From assembly GCA_044377005.1 (NCBI GenBank), contig JBILJV010000021.1, positions 1-34,071 of the forward strand: DNA of 34,071 nt, in the 5' to 3' direction. Position 1 is the first letter of the stretch. Each line of letters opens with the position of its first letter. A program made the translations under genes and the position numbers. The notes below the pieces were generated by a model. It was given only the letters and a program-made list of their open reading frames with translations. It made no database searches and was not told the origin of the DNA. The DNA is from JABMMZ01 sp044377005 (GTDB lineage: Bacteria; Bacteroidota; Bacteroidia; NS11-12g; UBA955). Of the stretch, positions 1 to 7,541 are shown one piece after another.

Positions 1-128
1 TATTTAATATTCAAGAATAACTAAAGTAATAATTTTACCTAAAAAATATAAAAAATTTCTTTTTTTCATAAGTTAGTAGTAATTTTGTATCATTAATAAT
101 AAAACTATGACAAACTTGACCTTTAAGT

Positions 129-165
129 AATTACAGTTGTAAATCATTAAATAACAACTGTAATT
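129..165. repeat. Perfect inverted repeat (hairpin)
   Basis: Twelve-base arms at 129-140 and 154-165 are exact reverse complements around a 13-nt loop. No good T-run follows on the + side (TTCTTAGGGG), so it is a poor intrinsic terminator in that direction. It may terminate a gene lying left of the window or be a protein-binding site. Apart from this hairpin, 1-290 holds no gene I can support, only AT-rich sequence. Confidence 0.5.
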
Positions 166-290
166 CTTAGGGGAAAAAAAGACAATTTAAAACTCAACCT
201 ATAAACACTAAAGAAATTAAAACTATGAAAACCTTCTTTTTTTGTTTCAAATATTTTTAGCATTAATATGTAATCCATTTTAAAGAAGCC

Positions 291-569
291 ATGCAAAACT
301 ATTCTAATCAAACAGGGCAATCAGACATTACTCATTTTAAAATTGAAAATGATAAAATCTTTATCAAATTTAAAAAATGGAATGAGCCAATTATTTACAC
401 ATATGATTCAGAGGGAAAAGAACATATTGAAAATTTGAAGGCTTTAGCAATGTCTGGCAGAGGTTTGAGTAGATATATTCAAAAGTATTTTAAAAATCAA
501 CTGAGTGATACTGATTATAAAAGAAAGAAAAAATCATTACTTTCTAAGTTAACATTTGGTTGGTTTTAA
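291..569 (+). CDS. Small KTSC-like hypothetical protein
   Basis: This is a 92-residue soluble protein. Residues about 33-67 (IIYTYDSEG...LKALAMSGRGLSRYIQKYF) resemble the KTSC domain pattern: a Tyr-x-Tyr strand, then an A-x-S-x-G turn and an Ile-rich helix. KTSC domains are small, often stand-alone or fused to other proteins, and have no settled function. The C-terminus is lysine-rich. No signal peptide or membrane segment is visible. It stands alone on the + strand in a gene-poor stretch with no operon partner. The coding call is supported by the domain-like pattern. The family call is an eyeball match and could be wrong. Confidence 0.5.
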   Translation: MQNYSNQTGQSDITHFKIENDKIFIKFKKWNEPIIYTYDSEGKEHIENLKALAMSGRGLSRYIQKYFKNQLSDTDYKRKKKSLLSKLTFGWF

Positions 570-709
570 CAATAAATTTAATTAAATACTTTTAAAAAAA
601 ATATTACTAAAAAAATACTATTTTTTTATTACAATTACCATTCTTATTGTATTTTCAATTCTTGAGTTAAACGAAATTTAAACTAATAATTGAGTTTATT
701 TAAGACCAA

Positions 710-964
710 ATGTGTTTGGAATTTATTTTCATTCCTGAAAAATGCATCGTTGAACCCTATACCTCTGGAATAAATAAACACTTATTTAACAAAGTAGTTG
801 GCTTTCAAATCATTGGAGAGTTTAATTCATTAAAACCAATTGGTTGGAAAAAAATATTTGCTTTTAAAATTGTTAAAATTCAAATTTCTAAAATACCATT
901 TAGACTTCCTTTAAAGGAGGGGGCTGAAATGGAAATTAAAAAATTAAATAAAAATTATATTTAA
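710..964 (+). CDS. Hypothetical protein, 84 aa, doubtful
   Basis: An open frame of 84 codons starts at an ATG and stays clear of neighbouring genes. The product is basic and beta-rich in appearance (VVGFQIIGEF, KIFAFKIVKIQISKIPF) and has no signal peptide or recognised family. It could be a real small gene, or the tail of a decayed gene whose 5' part lay in 570-709, where only stop-rich AT sequence remains. I see no promoter with good spacing. Treat it as a possible gene. Confidence 0.3.
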   Translation: MCLEFIFIPEKCIVEPYTSGINKHLFNKVVGFQIIGEFNSLKPIGWKKIFAFKIVKIQISKIPFRLPLKEGAEMEIKKLNKNYI

Positions 965-1012
965 GTACAATCTAAGAGAGAAAAGCTTAGTTCTTTTCGT
1001 TTATAACAAAAA

Positions 1013-1381
1013 TTAATCTTTAATAACTGTTATTTCAGCGTCACCCCATAGTTCTTCAATTGCGTAGAACTCTCTTTTTTCTTCTTGAAAAATGTGAACT
1101 ACAATATCAAAATAGTCCATCAAAATCCATTCTGCAGACTCAAAACCTTCAATATGTAAAGGTTTTTCTGCTGCTAATTTACGACTAAACTCTTCAACAC
1201 TATCTGCTATAGCAGAAACTTGTTTATCACTACTAGCATGACAAATTATAAAATAATCAGCCATTGATGACTTTAATTTTCTTAAATCTAAAACTTTGAT
1301 TTGATTTCCTTTTTTTTCTTGCATGCCTTTTATGATGGCATCTTTTAAATCAACTTTACTTATTATTTTCTTTTTGGGCAT
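1013..1381 (-). CDS. rsfS: Ribosome silencing factor RsfS
   Basis: This 122-residue protein belongs to the RsfS/Iojap (DUF143) family, which binds ribosomal protein uL14 and blocks subunit joining when nutrients are short. Family hallmarks are present: the VLDLRKL...ADYFIICHASS strand-helix start, the H-x-EG motif (HIEGFESAEW), the D-hydrophobic-VH pair (DYFDIVVHIF) and the R-x-FY-x-LE-x-LW ending (REFYAIEELWGDAE). Length is normal for the family. The ATG at 1379-1381 is clear, and the gene is divergent from birA. In many Bacteroidota rsfS is followed by ftsH. Here the downstream side (below 1013) contains only small + strand frames, so that linkage is absent. Confidence 0.95.
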   Translation of the reverse strand: MPKKKIISKVDLKDAIIKGMQEKKGNQIKVLDLRKLKSSMADYFIICHASSDKQVSAIADSVEEFSRKLAAEKPLHIEGFESAEWILMDYFDIVVHIFQEEKREFYAIEELWGDAEITVIKD

Positions 1382-1403
1382 TAAATGGTTTTCTTTAATT
1401 TTG
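1374..1403 (+). promoter_or_regulatory. Bacteroidota-type promoter of birA
   Basis: TTG at 1374-1376, a 19-nt spacer and TAATTTTG at 1396-1403 match the phylum's TTG / TAnnTTTG promoter exactly. The promoter lies across the start of divergent rsfS. It predicts a transcript start near 1409-1411, which coincides with the in-frame TTG at 1410 proposed as the birA start. Confidence 0.65.
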
Positions 1404-1409
1404 TATTCT

Positions 1410-2177
1410 TTGAATCAGTTCGCAAAAATAAAACCAAATACCCAATTTATTGGTCAAAATATTATTTATTTTAATTGTATTGATTCTACTAACTCCTTAG
1501 CACTTGATTGGATAAAAAATAACCGTTGTGAAAATGGAAGCATCTTTATAACCGACTTTCAAACAAACGGACGAGGGCAGCAAAACAATGTTTGGAATAG
1601 TGAAGCTAACAAGAACCTAATATTTTCAATTATTATTAATCAACAAATTACTATTTTAAATCCTTTTCTTTTAAATAAAATTACAGCTTACAGTCTTTTT
1701 CAATTACTACAAAAAAGTTTGAAATACTCCCCTTTCATAAAAATAAAATGGCCTAATGATCTGTATTTTAAACAAAAAAAACTTTCAGGTATTTTAATTG
1801 AAAATAATTTTTTGGGCAATAAAATCAACTATTCTGTTATTGGTATTGGTATTAATGTTAATCAAAAGTTCATGAACAATGAACTTATTAACGCCACATC
1901 AATTTTTCAAATTTGCGAAAAAGAACAAGATAGAATTAGCTTATTTCAAGAATTTATAGAAATATTTGAATTCAATTTACTCCATTTTCAAACATTAGAG
2001 ATTGAAAAGCTGTTTACCGAATCTCTTCTTGGTTACAATCAAACTGAAGAATTTAGAATAAACAATGAAATAATTAAGGGTACAATTGTAAATTGCGATG
2101 AATTTGGGAGATTGAGAATTTTAATAAATGACCAAATAAAAACATTTAACCATGGTGAAATTAAACAAATAATATGA
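1410..2177 (+). CDS. birA: Biotin--[acetyl-CoA-carboxylase] ligase
   Basis: This is a biotin protein ligase of the short type without a DNA-binding N-domain. It activates biotin with ATP and attaches it to the carrier protein of biotin-dependent carboxylases. Visible motifs are the DSTN substrate loop, GRGQQNNVW (the GRGR-x-G-x-W biotin/ATP loop), KWPND, and the KLSGILIEN strand that follows. No ATG lies near the 5' end. The frame stays open back to an ATG at 1323 inside rsfS, but that would bury both promoters. I chose TTG at 1410, giving about 255 aa beginning MNQFAKIKPN, which matches usual family N-termini (short lead, then FIG-x-N-I-x-Y, then DSTN). The stop overlaps the coaX start by 4 nt (ATGA). 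Confidence 0.9.
   Translation: MNQFAKIKPNTQFIGQNIIYFNCIDSTNSLALDWIKNNRCENGSIFITDFQTNGRGQQNNVWNSEANKNLIFSIIINQQITILNPFLLNKITAYSLFQLLQKSLKYSPFIKIKWPNDLYFKQKKLSGILIENNFLGNKINYSVIGIGINVNQKFMNNELINATSIFQICEKEQDRISLFQEFIEIFEFNLLHFQTLEIEKLFTESLLGYNQTEEFRINNEIIKGTIVNCDEFGRLRILINDQIKTFNHGEIKQII
1423..1430 (-). promoter_or_regulatory. Candidate -7 element for rsfS
   Basis: On the minus strand this reads TATTTTTG, an exact match to the Bacteroidota -7 consensus TAnnTTTG, about 41 nt upstream of the rsfS ATG. A TTG lies upstream at 1457-1455, but with a long 24-nt spacer. It sits inside the birA coding start, so the two divergent promoters would overlap. Confidence 0.35.
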
Positions 2178-2896
2178 ACAGAGGGGTAATAGATAAGGGT
2201 AATACACTTTTGAAGGTTGGTGTATTCAATTCAGAAAATGAATTGGTTAAGTCTGACAAAGTTATGAATATGAAAGAGTGTGAGTTAATATTTAATGAAT
2301 ATTCTGTTAATTCTGTGTTAATTTCAAATAGCGGATCTGACATAGAAATCACCGATAATACTAGGTCATATTTAAAACTAAACAATCAATTCAATCTTCC
2401 TTTTATAAACCTATATGAAACGCCAAATACATTGGGCACAGATAGAATTGCAGCACTCTCTGCAGCAATCACTTTATTTCCAAACTCTAATGTGTTAATT
2501 TTCGATTTAGGAACTTGCTTGACCATTGATTTTATTAATGAAAAAGGAGTATTTAAAGGGGGAAATATTTCACCTGGATTAAATATGAGATACAAAGCTA
2601 TGCATGAATTTACCTCCAAATTACCTTTAGTTGAGATTTATTCTAACACAGAAATTATGGGTAACAGCACTCAAAATGCATTGTCAAATGGAGGCAAGTT
2701 GGGAGTTTTATTCGAAATTGAAGGTTACATTAACTATTATCAACAACAATATTCAAACCTTCATATCGTTTTAACCGGTGGAGACATTCAACATTTGGAC
2801 ATCACACAAAAAAACAAGATATTTGCCGACCCAAACTTTGTTTTACATGGTCTCTACCATCTTTTAATTTTAAATGAAAAAAATATTAATCATTAA
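2174..2896 (+). CDS. coaX: Type III pantothenate kinase
   Basis: This enzyme catalyses the first step of coenzyme A synthesis: pantothenate plus ATP to 4'-phosphopantothenate. The 240-residue protein shows the ASKHA fold of type III enzymes: the N-terminal phosphate loop IDKGNT (residues 6-11, normally D-x-GNT), GTDR at 88-91 with the catalytic Asp90, the second phosphate loop DLGTCLTID at 111-119, GGNISPGL, and a late LTGGD. The start overlaps birA by 4 nt and the end overlaps the next gene by 23 nt, so all three are probably cotranscribed and translationally coupled. Confidence 0.93.
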   Translation: MNRGVIDKGNTLLKVGVFNSENELVKSDKVMNMKECELIFNEYSVNSVLISNSGSDIEITDNTRSYLKLNNQFNLPFINLYETPNTLGTDRIAALSAAITLFPNSNVLIFDLGTCLTIDFINEKGVFKGGNISPGLNMRYKAMHEFTSKLPLVEIYSNTEIMGNSTQNALSNGGKLGVLFEIEGYINYYQQQYSNLHIVLTGGDIQHLDITQKNKIFADPNFVLHGLYHLLILNEKNINH

Positions 2897-4304
2897 TATC
2901 TGTTTATTGTTCATTACAAACAGTTTATTTTCCCAAAACACACTTTCTCCCTATTCAGCTAAAGGCCTAGGCGAGTCTGAACCATTTTTAAACGCCTATA
3001 ACAGAAGCTTGGGAGGTGTTATCAATGGTATTAGAGGAAAAAGAACTATCTCTTATGACAACGCCGCTTCTTTAGGGGGCATTCAAAATGTTATTTTAGA
3101 CTTTGGTTTACGTGGCGATTACGGTAAAATCTACAACGAAACGGCTCAAAAAACATCATTTAATGGCAACTTTAATTATTTCCTTTTGGGTTTTCCTGTT
3201 TTAAGAAAACAAGAATTAAAAAAGGACTCTATCAATCAAACCAAACTATACAAAACATACCGTTCTATATGGACTTCTGCAATTGGAATAAACCCATACA
3301 CTAACTTTAACTCCGACTATTTCAGAGTAAAAGACACTAGTTATGGCACTGTTGTAAACACTTATTCTGTTAAAGGTGGTTTGAGTAGAGCTTTTTGGAT
3401 GAATGCTGTTAATATAACACCCAATTTATCTTTGGGATTAACCTCATCTTATATTTTTGGTCAAAAAGTATCATACAAATCTTATGGCTTAAGAGATTCT
3501 TTGGTTTCAAGAATAATTTTTGACGATCAATCGAATCAATTAAGAGGTTTTGTTTTCAATCTAGGTTTCCAATACGAGAGAAATAAAGACACAATTATAA
3601 GATATGTAAAAGATTCAGTTGGTAAAATAAAGGAGATAAAAAGAACCCCTATTCGTTTTGTAATTGGAGGTACATTGGAAAATGAATCACAATTGAACTC
3701 AACATTGTACCGTACTATATTATCAAGCTCTTTATTGGACAGCCGATTACCTATTGACACTATTTTAAACAAACAGGATGAAAAATCCAAAATATCAACT
3801 CCTTTAACATACAGCGCTGGACTTAGTGTGACAATAAAAAACAAATGGCTTGTTGCATTTGATTATCGCACTAGTTTATTGAGTCAACTCAACAATTCAT
3901 TCTATACCGAAAAATTCAATAACAGTCAACAGTACAGTTTTGGGTTTGCATACAGACCTGATGTGGATGTAGAATATATGATTAAGTCATTTGGCAAACA
4001 AAGAAAAGCTAATTTAGAGTATAGAATGGGTTACAGATATTTGAACACAGGTTTAAGTTTTATCGATAATAATGGTCGTTTAACGAACATCAATGAATAT
4101 GGCATAAGTTTTGGTATTGGTATCCCAAAATTGAAAGAATATTGGGACGGAAAAAAAGTCATTATGAAATCAATGATTAATATAAGTGCTGAATACATTA
4201 AAAGAGGTCAAGGGACCAAGGGATTAATAGCAGAGGACTTATACAGATTGACCATAGGATTTAATTTGTCAGATAGTTGGTTTAACAGAAGAAAATTTAA
4301 TTAA
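2874..4304 (+). CDS. Outer-membrane beta-barrel protein
   Basis: The 476-residue protein has a clear signal peptide (MKKILIINICLLFITNSLFS, cut before QNTLSPYSA). The mature part has many alternating amphipathic strands, aromatic-rich, with a YSAxGLG opening and a conserved GG-x-x-NG-x-RG segment. This style is typical of Bacteroidota FadL/PorV-like barrels. The substrate cannot be told from sequence. The start codon lies inside the end of coaX. It is followed after about 20 nt by a TPR protein and then lptC, an order I associate with many Bacteroidota, which hints at a role linked to outer-membrane assembly or transport. That role is inference. Confidence 0.75.
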   Translation: MKKILIINICLLFITNSLFSQNTLSPYSAKGLGESEPFLNAYNRSLGGVINGIRGKRTISYDNAASLGGIQNVILDFGLRGDYGKIYNETAQKTSFNGNFNYFLLGFPVLRKQELKKDSINQTKLYKTYRSIWTSAIGINPYTNFNSDYFRVKDTSYGTVVNTYSVKGGLSRAFWMNAVNITPNLSLGLTSSYIFGQKVSYKSYGLRDSLVSRIIFDDQSNQLRGFVFNLGFQYERNKDTIIRYVKDSVGKIKEIKRTPIRFVIGGTLENESQLNSTLYRTILSSSLLDSRLPIDTILNKQDEKSKISTPLTYSAGLSVTIKNKWLVAFDYRTSLLSQLNNSFYTEKFNNSQQYSFGFAYRPDVDVEYMIKSFGKQRKANLEYRMGYRYLNTGLSFIDNNGRLTNINEYGISFGIGIPKLKEYWDGKKVIMKSMINISAEYIKRGQGTKGLIAEDLYRLTIGFNLSDSWFNRRKFN

Positions 4305-4323
4305 TAATATCTATTTTAATATC

Positions 4324-5679
4324 ATGAAAGAAAAACAAAAAATTGTAGCACTTATTTTATTTTTACTTGGCAATTTTACTTTTTTAGCAACGGCTCAAAG
4401 CAACAAGCCAACTGTAGAAGCCTTGAAGCTACCAGAATGTATCAAGTCACACGGTGTAGATTCTTTAGAAACAAGAAAAAATATGTCTTTGTTTCAAGAA
4501 GATTTCAAAAACAAAGATTACGAATTGGCCTACAAATGGTGGTCTTACGTATACAACAATGCCCCATGCTCTTACAAAAGTATCCATCAAAATGGCCCAG
4601 TTATGTTGGGTAAACTTATCGATAATCCTGCATTAGCTGCTAGAAAAAAGAATTTTATAGATACACTTTTAATGGTGTATCCTACACGTATCAAATATTT
4701 TGGCGAAGAAGCATTTGTTAAAGGCATTTGGGCATACAGCTTATCAAGATACAAACCTGACAATACAACTGAGATAATGAGTCTATACAAATTCTACCAT
4801 GAGAATGAGAAAGATAAATTAAACGAATTTTACTTAAGAGATTATTTAAGAGTTGCTATTGTATCTCACAAAAAACTTCAAATAAATAACGAAGCTTTAT
4901 TTAATCTATATGACAACTTGTCAATTACTGGTGAGCTAAACAAAGAAATCAACAAAAATGACTCTGTCTCATACAAAGAATGGTCTGAGTACTTAAATAA
5001 AATTGACAAAATGATGTTACCATTCCTAAAAGGGAAGGAAATTGATTTAATCTTTTTACCTAAATTAAAAGCTAATCCAAATGACAAAGCTTTAATTAAC
5101 AAAGCTATTAAATTTTACAAAGCTGATCCTTTATACAAAGACAATCCTAATTTCATTGGATTATTAGAAAAAAGTTACTCTTTAGAGCCAAATACACAAG
5201 CTGCTGAATCATTAGGACGTTATTTTGAAAGCAAAAAAAATATTGCTAAAGCTAATGACTATTATGAAAAAGCAGCAGAATTGAGCGCTGATAACAGCAA
5301 AAAAGAAGAATTATTCTATAAATTAGCTAAAAATAATATTACTAACTTATCTACTGCCCGTAGTTATGCAAACAAAGTATTAGCATTGAATCCTAACAAC
5401 GGTAATGCAATTATCATTCTAGGTTTGGCTGCATACAAAAACAGATGTGGCAGCAAATTTGACATGGGAGCAGCTGCATGTTTAGCGGTTGATTATTTCA
5501 ATAGAGCTAAGAATGTTGACCCTAGTTGTTCTGTTGAAGCAAACAAACAAATAGCAAACCATAAAAAATTCTTCCCTTTAAAAGCGGATGCTTTCTTCTT
5601 AGGTATTAAAGACGGTGATAGTTATACCATTCCATGTTCAGGAGAAACAACTACTGTTAGAACTTTAGGCGGTAAATAA
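4324..5679 (+). CDS. Secreted TPR-repeat protein
   Basis: The 451-residue protein has an N-terminal signal peptide (hydrophobic VALILFLLGNFTFLATA, then QS). The second half carries helical pairs of TPR type: A-x-x-LG-x-Y-F at about 298-305, K-A-x-x-YYEKAAEL, then ARSYANKVLALNPNN, ending in a Cys-containing tail. TPR proteins act as periplasmic or outer-membrane scaffolds. It lies between an outer-membrane barrel and lptC, in the same direction with short gaps (19 and 8 nt). It may therefore help an envelope transport complex, but its partner is unknown. Confidence 0.75.
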   Translation: MKEKQKIVALILFLLGNFTFLATAQSNKPTVEALKLPECIKSHGVDSLETRKNMSLFQEDFKNKDYELAYKWWSYVYNNAPCSYKSIHQNGPVMLGKLIDNPALAARKKNFIDTLLMVYPTRIKYFGEEAFVKGIWAYSLSRYKPDNTTEIMSLYKFYHENEKDKLNEFYLRDYLRVAIVSHKKLQINNEALFNLYDNLSITGELNKEINKNDSVSYKEWSEYLNKIDKMMLPFLKGKEIDLIFLPKLKANPNDKALINKAIKFYKADPLYKDNPNFIGLLEKSYSLEPNTQAAESLGRYFESKKNIAKANDYYEKAAELSADNSKKEELFYKLAKNNITNLSTARSYANKVLALNPNNGNAIIILGLAAYKNRCGSKFDMGAAACLAVDYFNRAKNVDPSCSVEANKQIANHKKFFPLKADAFFLGIKDGDSYTIPCSGETTTVRTLGGK

Positions 5680-5687
5680 AAATACTT

Positions 5688-6236
5688 TTGAATAGAATTA
5701 TTCTTTTTATTCTATTTGTTTTATCCGCTTGTAACATTGATTATGCCAAAGAAAATGTCAATAACATGTTACAAGCGGATACTTTAATTTATTCACAACA
5801 AGGCACCAATGTTACTATCAAATATACTGATTCAGGATACTTAAAAGCTGTCATTTTTGCTAAAAAATTAGTTGGCTTTAAAAATGATGGAAATGAAATT
5901 ATTAAAATGCCTGAAGGAATTAAAGCAGATTTTTACAATCCTGAAGGTGATAAAGAAAGCTATTTAAGTGCAGAACAAGGCATTTCTTATCAAACAAAAA
6001 AAATTACAGAGGTATACAAAAATGTTGTAGTTATGAATAAAAAAGGTGAAAAACTAAACACAGAAAAATTGATTTGGGACCAAAACCAACAAAAAATTTA
6101 TACCAATAGTTTTGTTAAAATAACCACTCAAAATGAAATCATTACTGGTGAAGGTCTTACAGGGAAACAAGACTTCAGTGAATGGACTATTTTAAAACCA
6201 AGAGGTGTAATTCAAATTGAAAAAGACACCTTATAA
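5688..6236 (+). CDS. lptC: LPS export periplasmic protein LptC
   Basis: LptC links the LptB2FG exporter to the LptA bridge that carries lipopolysaccharide to the outer membrane. The 182-residue sequence has a lipoprotein-type leader ending LSAC. A run of short beta strands typical of the LptC/OstA jelly roll follows: V-x-x-KYTDSGYLKA, GIKADFYN, YLSAEQGI, then the diagnostic GEKLNTEKLIWDQ...IYTNSFVKITT and ITGEGL. The start is TTG at 5688; no ATG is available in the leader. That TTG is also the end of a TACTTTTG string matching the promoter -7 consensus, so the exact start or an internal promoter is open. Confidence 0.88.
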   Translation: MNRIILFILFVLSACNIDYAKENVNNMLQADTLIYSQQGTNVTIKYTDSGYLKAVIFAKKLVGFKNDGNEIIKMPEGIKADFYNPEGDKESYLSAEQGISYQTKKITEVYKNVVVMNKKGEKLNTEKLIWDQNQQKIYTNSFVKITTQNEIITGEGLTGKQDFSEWTILKPRGVIQIEKDTL

Positions 6237-6247
6237 CGCATATATTT

Positions 6248-6460
6248 ATGAAATCAAACTCTTTACTATCCAAACAAATCATTATTATTTTTTATTTATT
6301 AGGAGCTGCTATCTCTGCCATTGAAACTTCTGTTCAATTTAAAATTGGTGGCTTTTCAAACTGGAAAGTTTATTTTTTCTTTTTGATTTTTGCCTTTAGT
6401 GTAACCATGTATTTTGTTCGCAAAAAGCAACGTTTGGAAAACAACACTAAGAACCCTTAG
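6248..6460 (+). CDS. Small two-span membrane protein
   Basis: This 70-residue protein has two predicted transmembrane helices (about residues 10-28, IIIIFYLLGAAISAI, and 40-56, VYFFFLIFAFSVTMYFV) and a basic tail (RKKQR). That topology places both ends in the cytoplasm. It follows lptC by 11 nt and is probably the last gene of the birA-lptC run. Its 3' end overlaps the convergent glycosyltransferase gene by 14 nt. I do not recognise the family. Small proteins of this type are often conserved next to envelope genes, but no function can be assigned. Confidence 0.65.
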   Translation: MKSNSLLSKQIIIIFYLLGAAISAIETSVQFKIGGFSNWKVYFFFLIFAFSVTMYFVRKKQRLENNTKNP

Positions 6461-7541
6461 ATATTGTTCGACCTTTCCATTTTCCATTTGTCAACAAACT
6501 TAAAACAATTGTAATTGGAACATACAATAAATAGAAAGGCATCATCAACACTTTAAGATAACTAATTGGACTAAATTTTTGAATAGATTTAGCGAAAAAT
6601 AAATCACTTGCGTATCTTAAAAAAAGAAAGCAATAAGCAATTACATTGAACTTAGTAAAAATCAAGGTCAGTAAAACAAAATAAATCAATTCATTCAGTA
6701 ATATTATACTATTTACTAATTTAACATAAGGGAATTTATAAAATTTCGTTTTACTTATCCATCTTATTCTTTGATAAAAAAAATCTTTAATATTTGTTTC
6801 TGGATATGTTTCTACAATGGATTCTAAAGATTTAGAATAGGCTACTTTTTTGATATTATGTTTTGCAAACTGATGCATTAACAAATCATCATCACCAGAA
6901 CTCACTTTGAGGTGTGCACTATAAGCCCCTACTTCATAAAAAATAGATTTGTTAAAAACCATATTTGCTCCATTACAAGTTGCAGGAAATCCGCTATTCA
7001 ACATTGCTTGACTAATGGAAACAATTGCAGCAGATTCCATTTTTTGAAACTCTTGAAATATGGAATTATTTGTATTATATCTAATTAGTCCACACAATAA
7101 ATTTAAGTCTTTTTGGGAAAACTCACTTACAATTGATTGCAACCAAAATTCACCAATTGTTACATCAGCATCCAAAGTTATAATAATATTATATTGACTA
7201 ATACTAATTCCGCTCAACAAAGCTGCTTTTTTACCTTGCCCATTATTTAAAATCACTTTCAAATTGATGTTTGAAAAGTTTTCGTCAGCAACAAGGGGAA
7301 AATCCGAATGGTCATCAATCACTATAACTTCATGAGAAGTCAAAAAGTGAACTTGTTCATTTAATTGTGATAATAGAACTTGTAAAAGTACTGAATCATT
7401 TCTAGATGGTATTATGATAGAACATGATGGTAACTTATTTTCTCTAAAATCAATTTTTTGAATAGAAAAAGAATTGCTTACCCAAATAAGAAAAGCAATA
7501 TAAATAATTGATATGACAATTGAAAACAGTAGAATTATCAT
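6447..7541 (-). CDS. Membrane glycosyltransferase, family 2
   Basis: The 364-residue protein has an N-terminal membrane anchor, a GT-A domain and at least two C-terminal membrane spans. Family-2 motifs are in order: SIIIPSRND (41-49), VIDDHS, the metal-binding DAD at 124-126, the catalytic acid region SGDDDLL (215-221) and Q-x-x-RW at 257-261. The last is typical of processive or lipid-linked GT2 enzymes. It probably transfers a sugar to a lipid or growing glycan at the inner face of the inner membrane. Its ATG overlaps the stop of the upstream flippase-like gene by 4 nt, so the two are coupled. The sugar and acceptor are unknown. Confidence 0.85.
   Translation of the reverse strand: MIILLFSIVISIIYIAFLIWVSNSFSIQKIDFRENKLPSCSIIIPSRNDSVLLQVLLSQLNEQVHFLTSHEVIVIDDHSDFPLVADENFSNINLKVILNNGQGKKAALLSGISISQYNIIITLDADVTIGEFWLQSIVSEFSQKDLNLLCGLIRYNTNNSIFQEFQKMESAAIVSISQAMLNSGFPATCNGANMVFNKSIFYEVGAYSAHLKVSSGDDDLLMHQFAKHNIKKVAYSKSLESIVETYPETNIKDFFYQRIRWISKTKFYKFPYVKLVNSIILLNELIYFVLLTLIFTKFNVIAYCFLFLRYASDLFFAKSIQKFSPISYLKVLMMPFYLLYVPITIVLSLLTNGKWKGRTISKGS

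Noticed and set aside
225..260. Eleven-codon frame MKTFFFCFKYF
   Set aside because: Too short and without a promoter or conserved context to support a peptide.
588..677. Stop-bounded hydrophobic frame (KKYYFFITITILIVF...)
   Set aside because: No ATG, GTG or TTG start in frame; too short. Kept only as a possible remnant.
971..1000. Weak hairpin CTAAG...CTTAG after the 84-aa frame
   Set aside because: Five-base arms and poor T-run; not convincing as a terminator for either strand.
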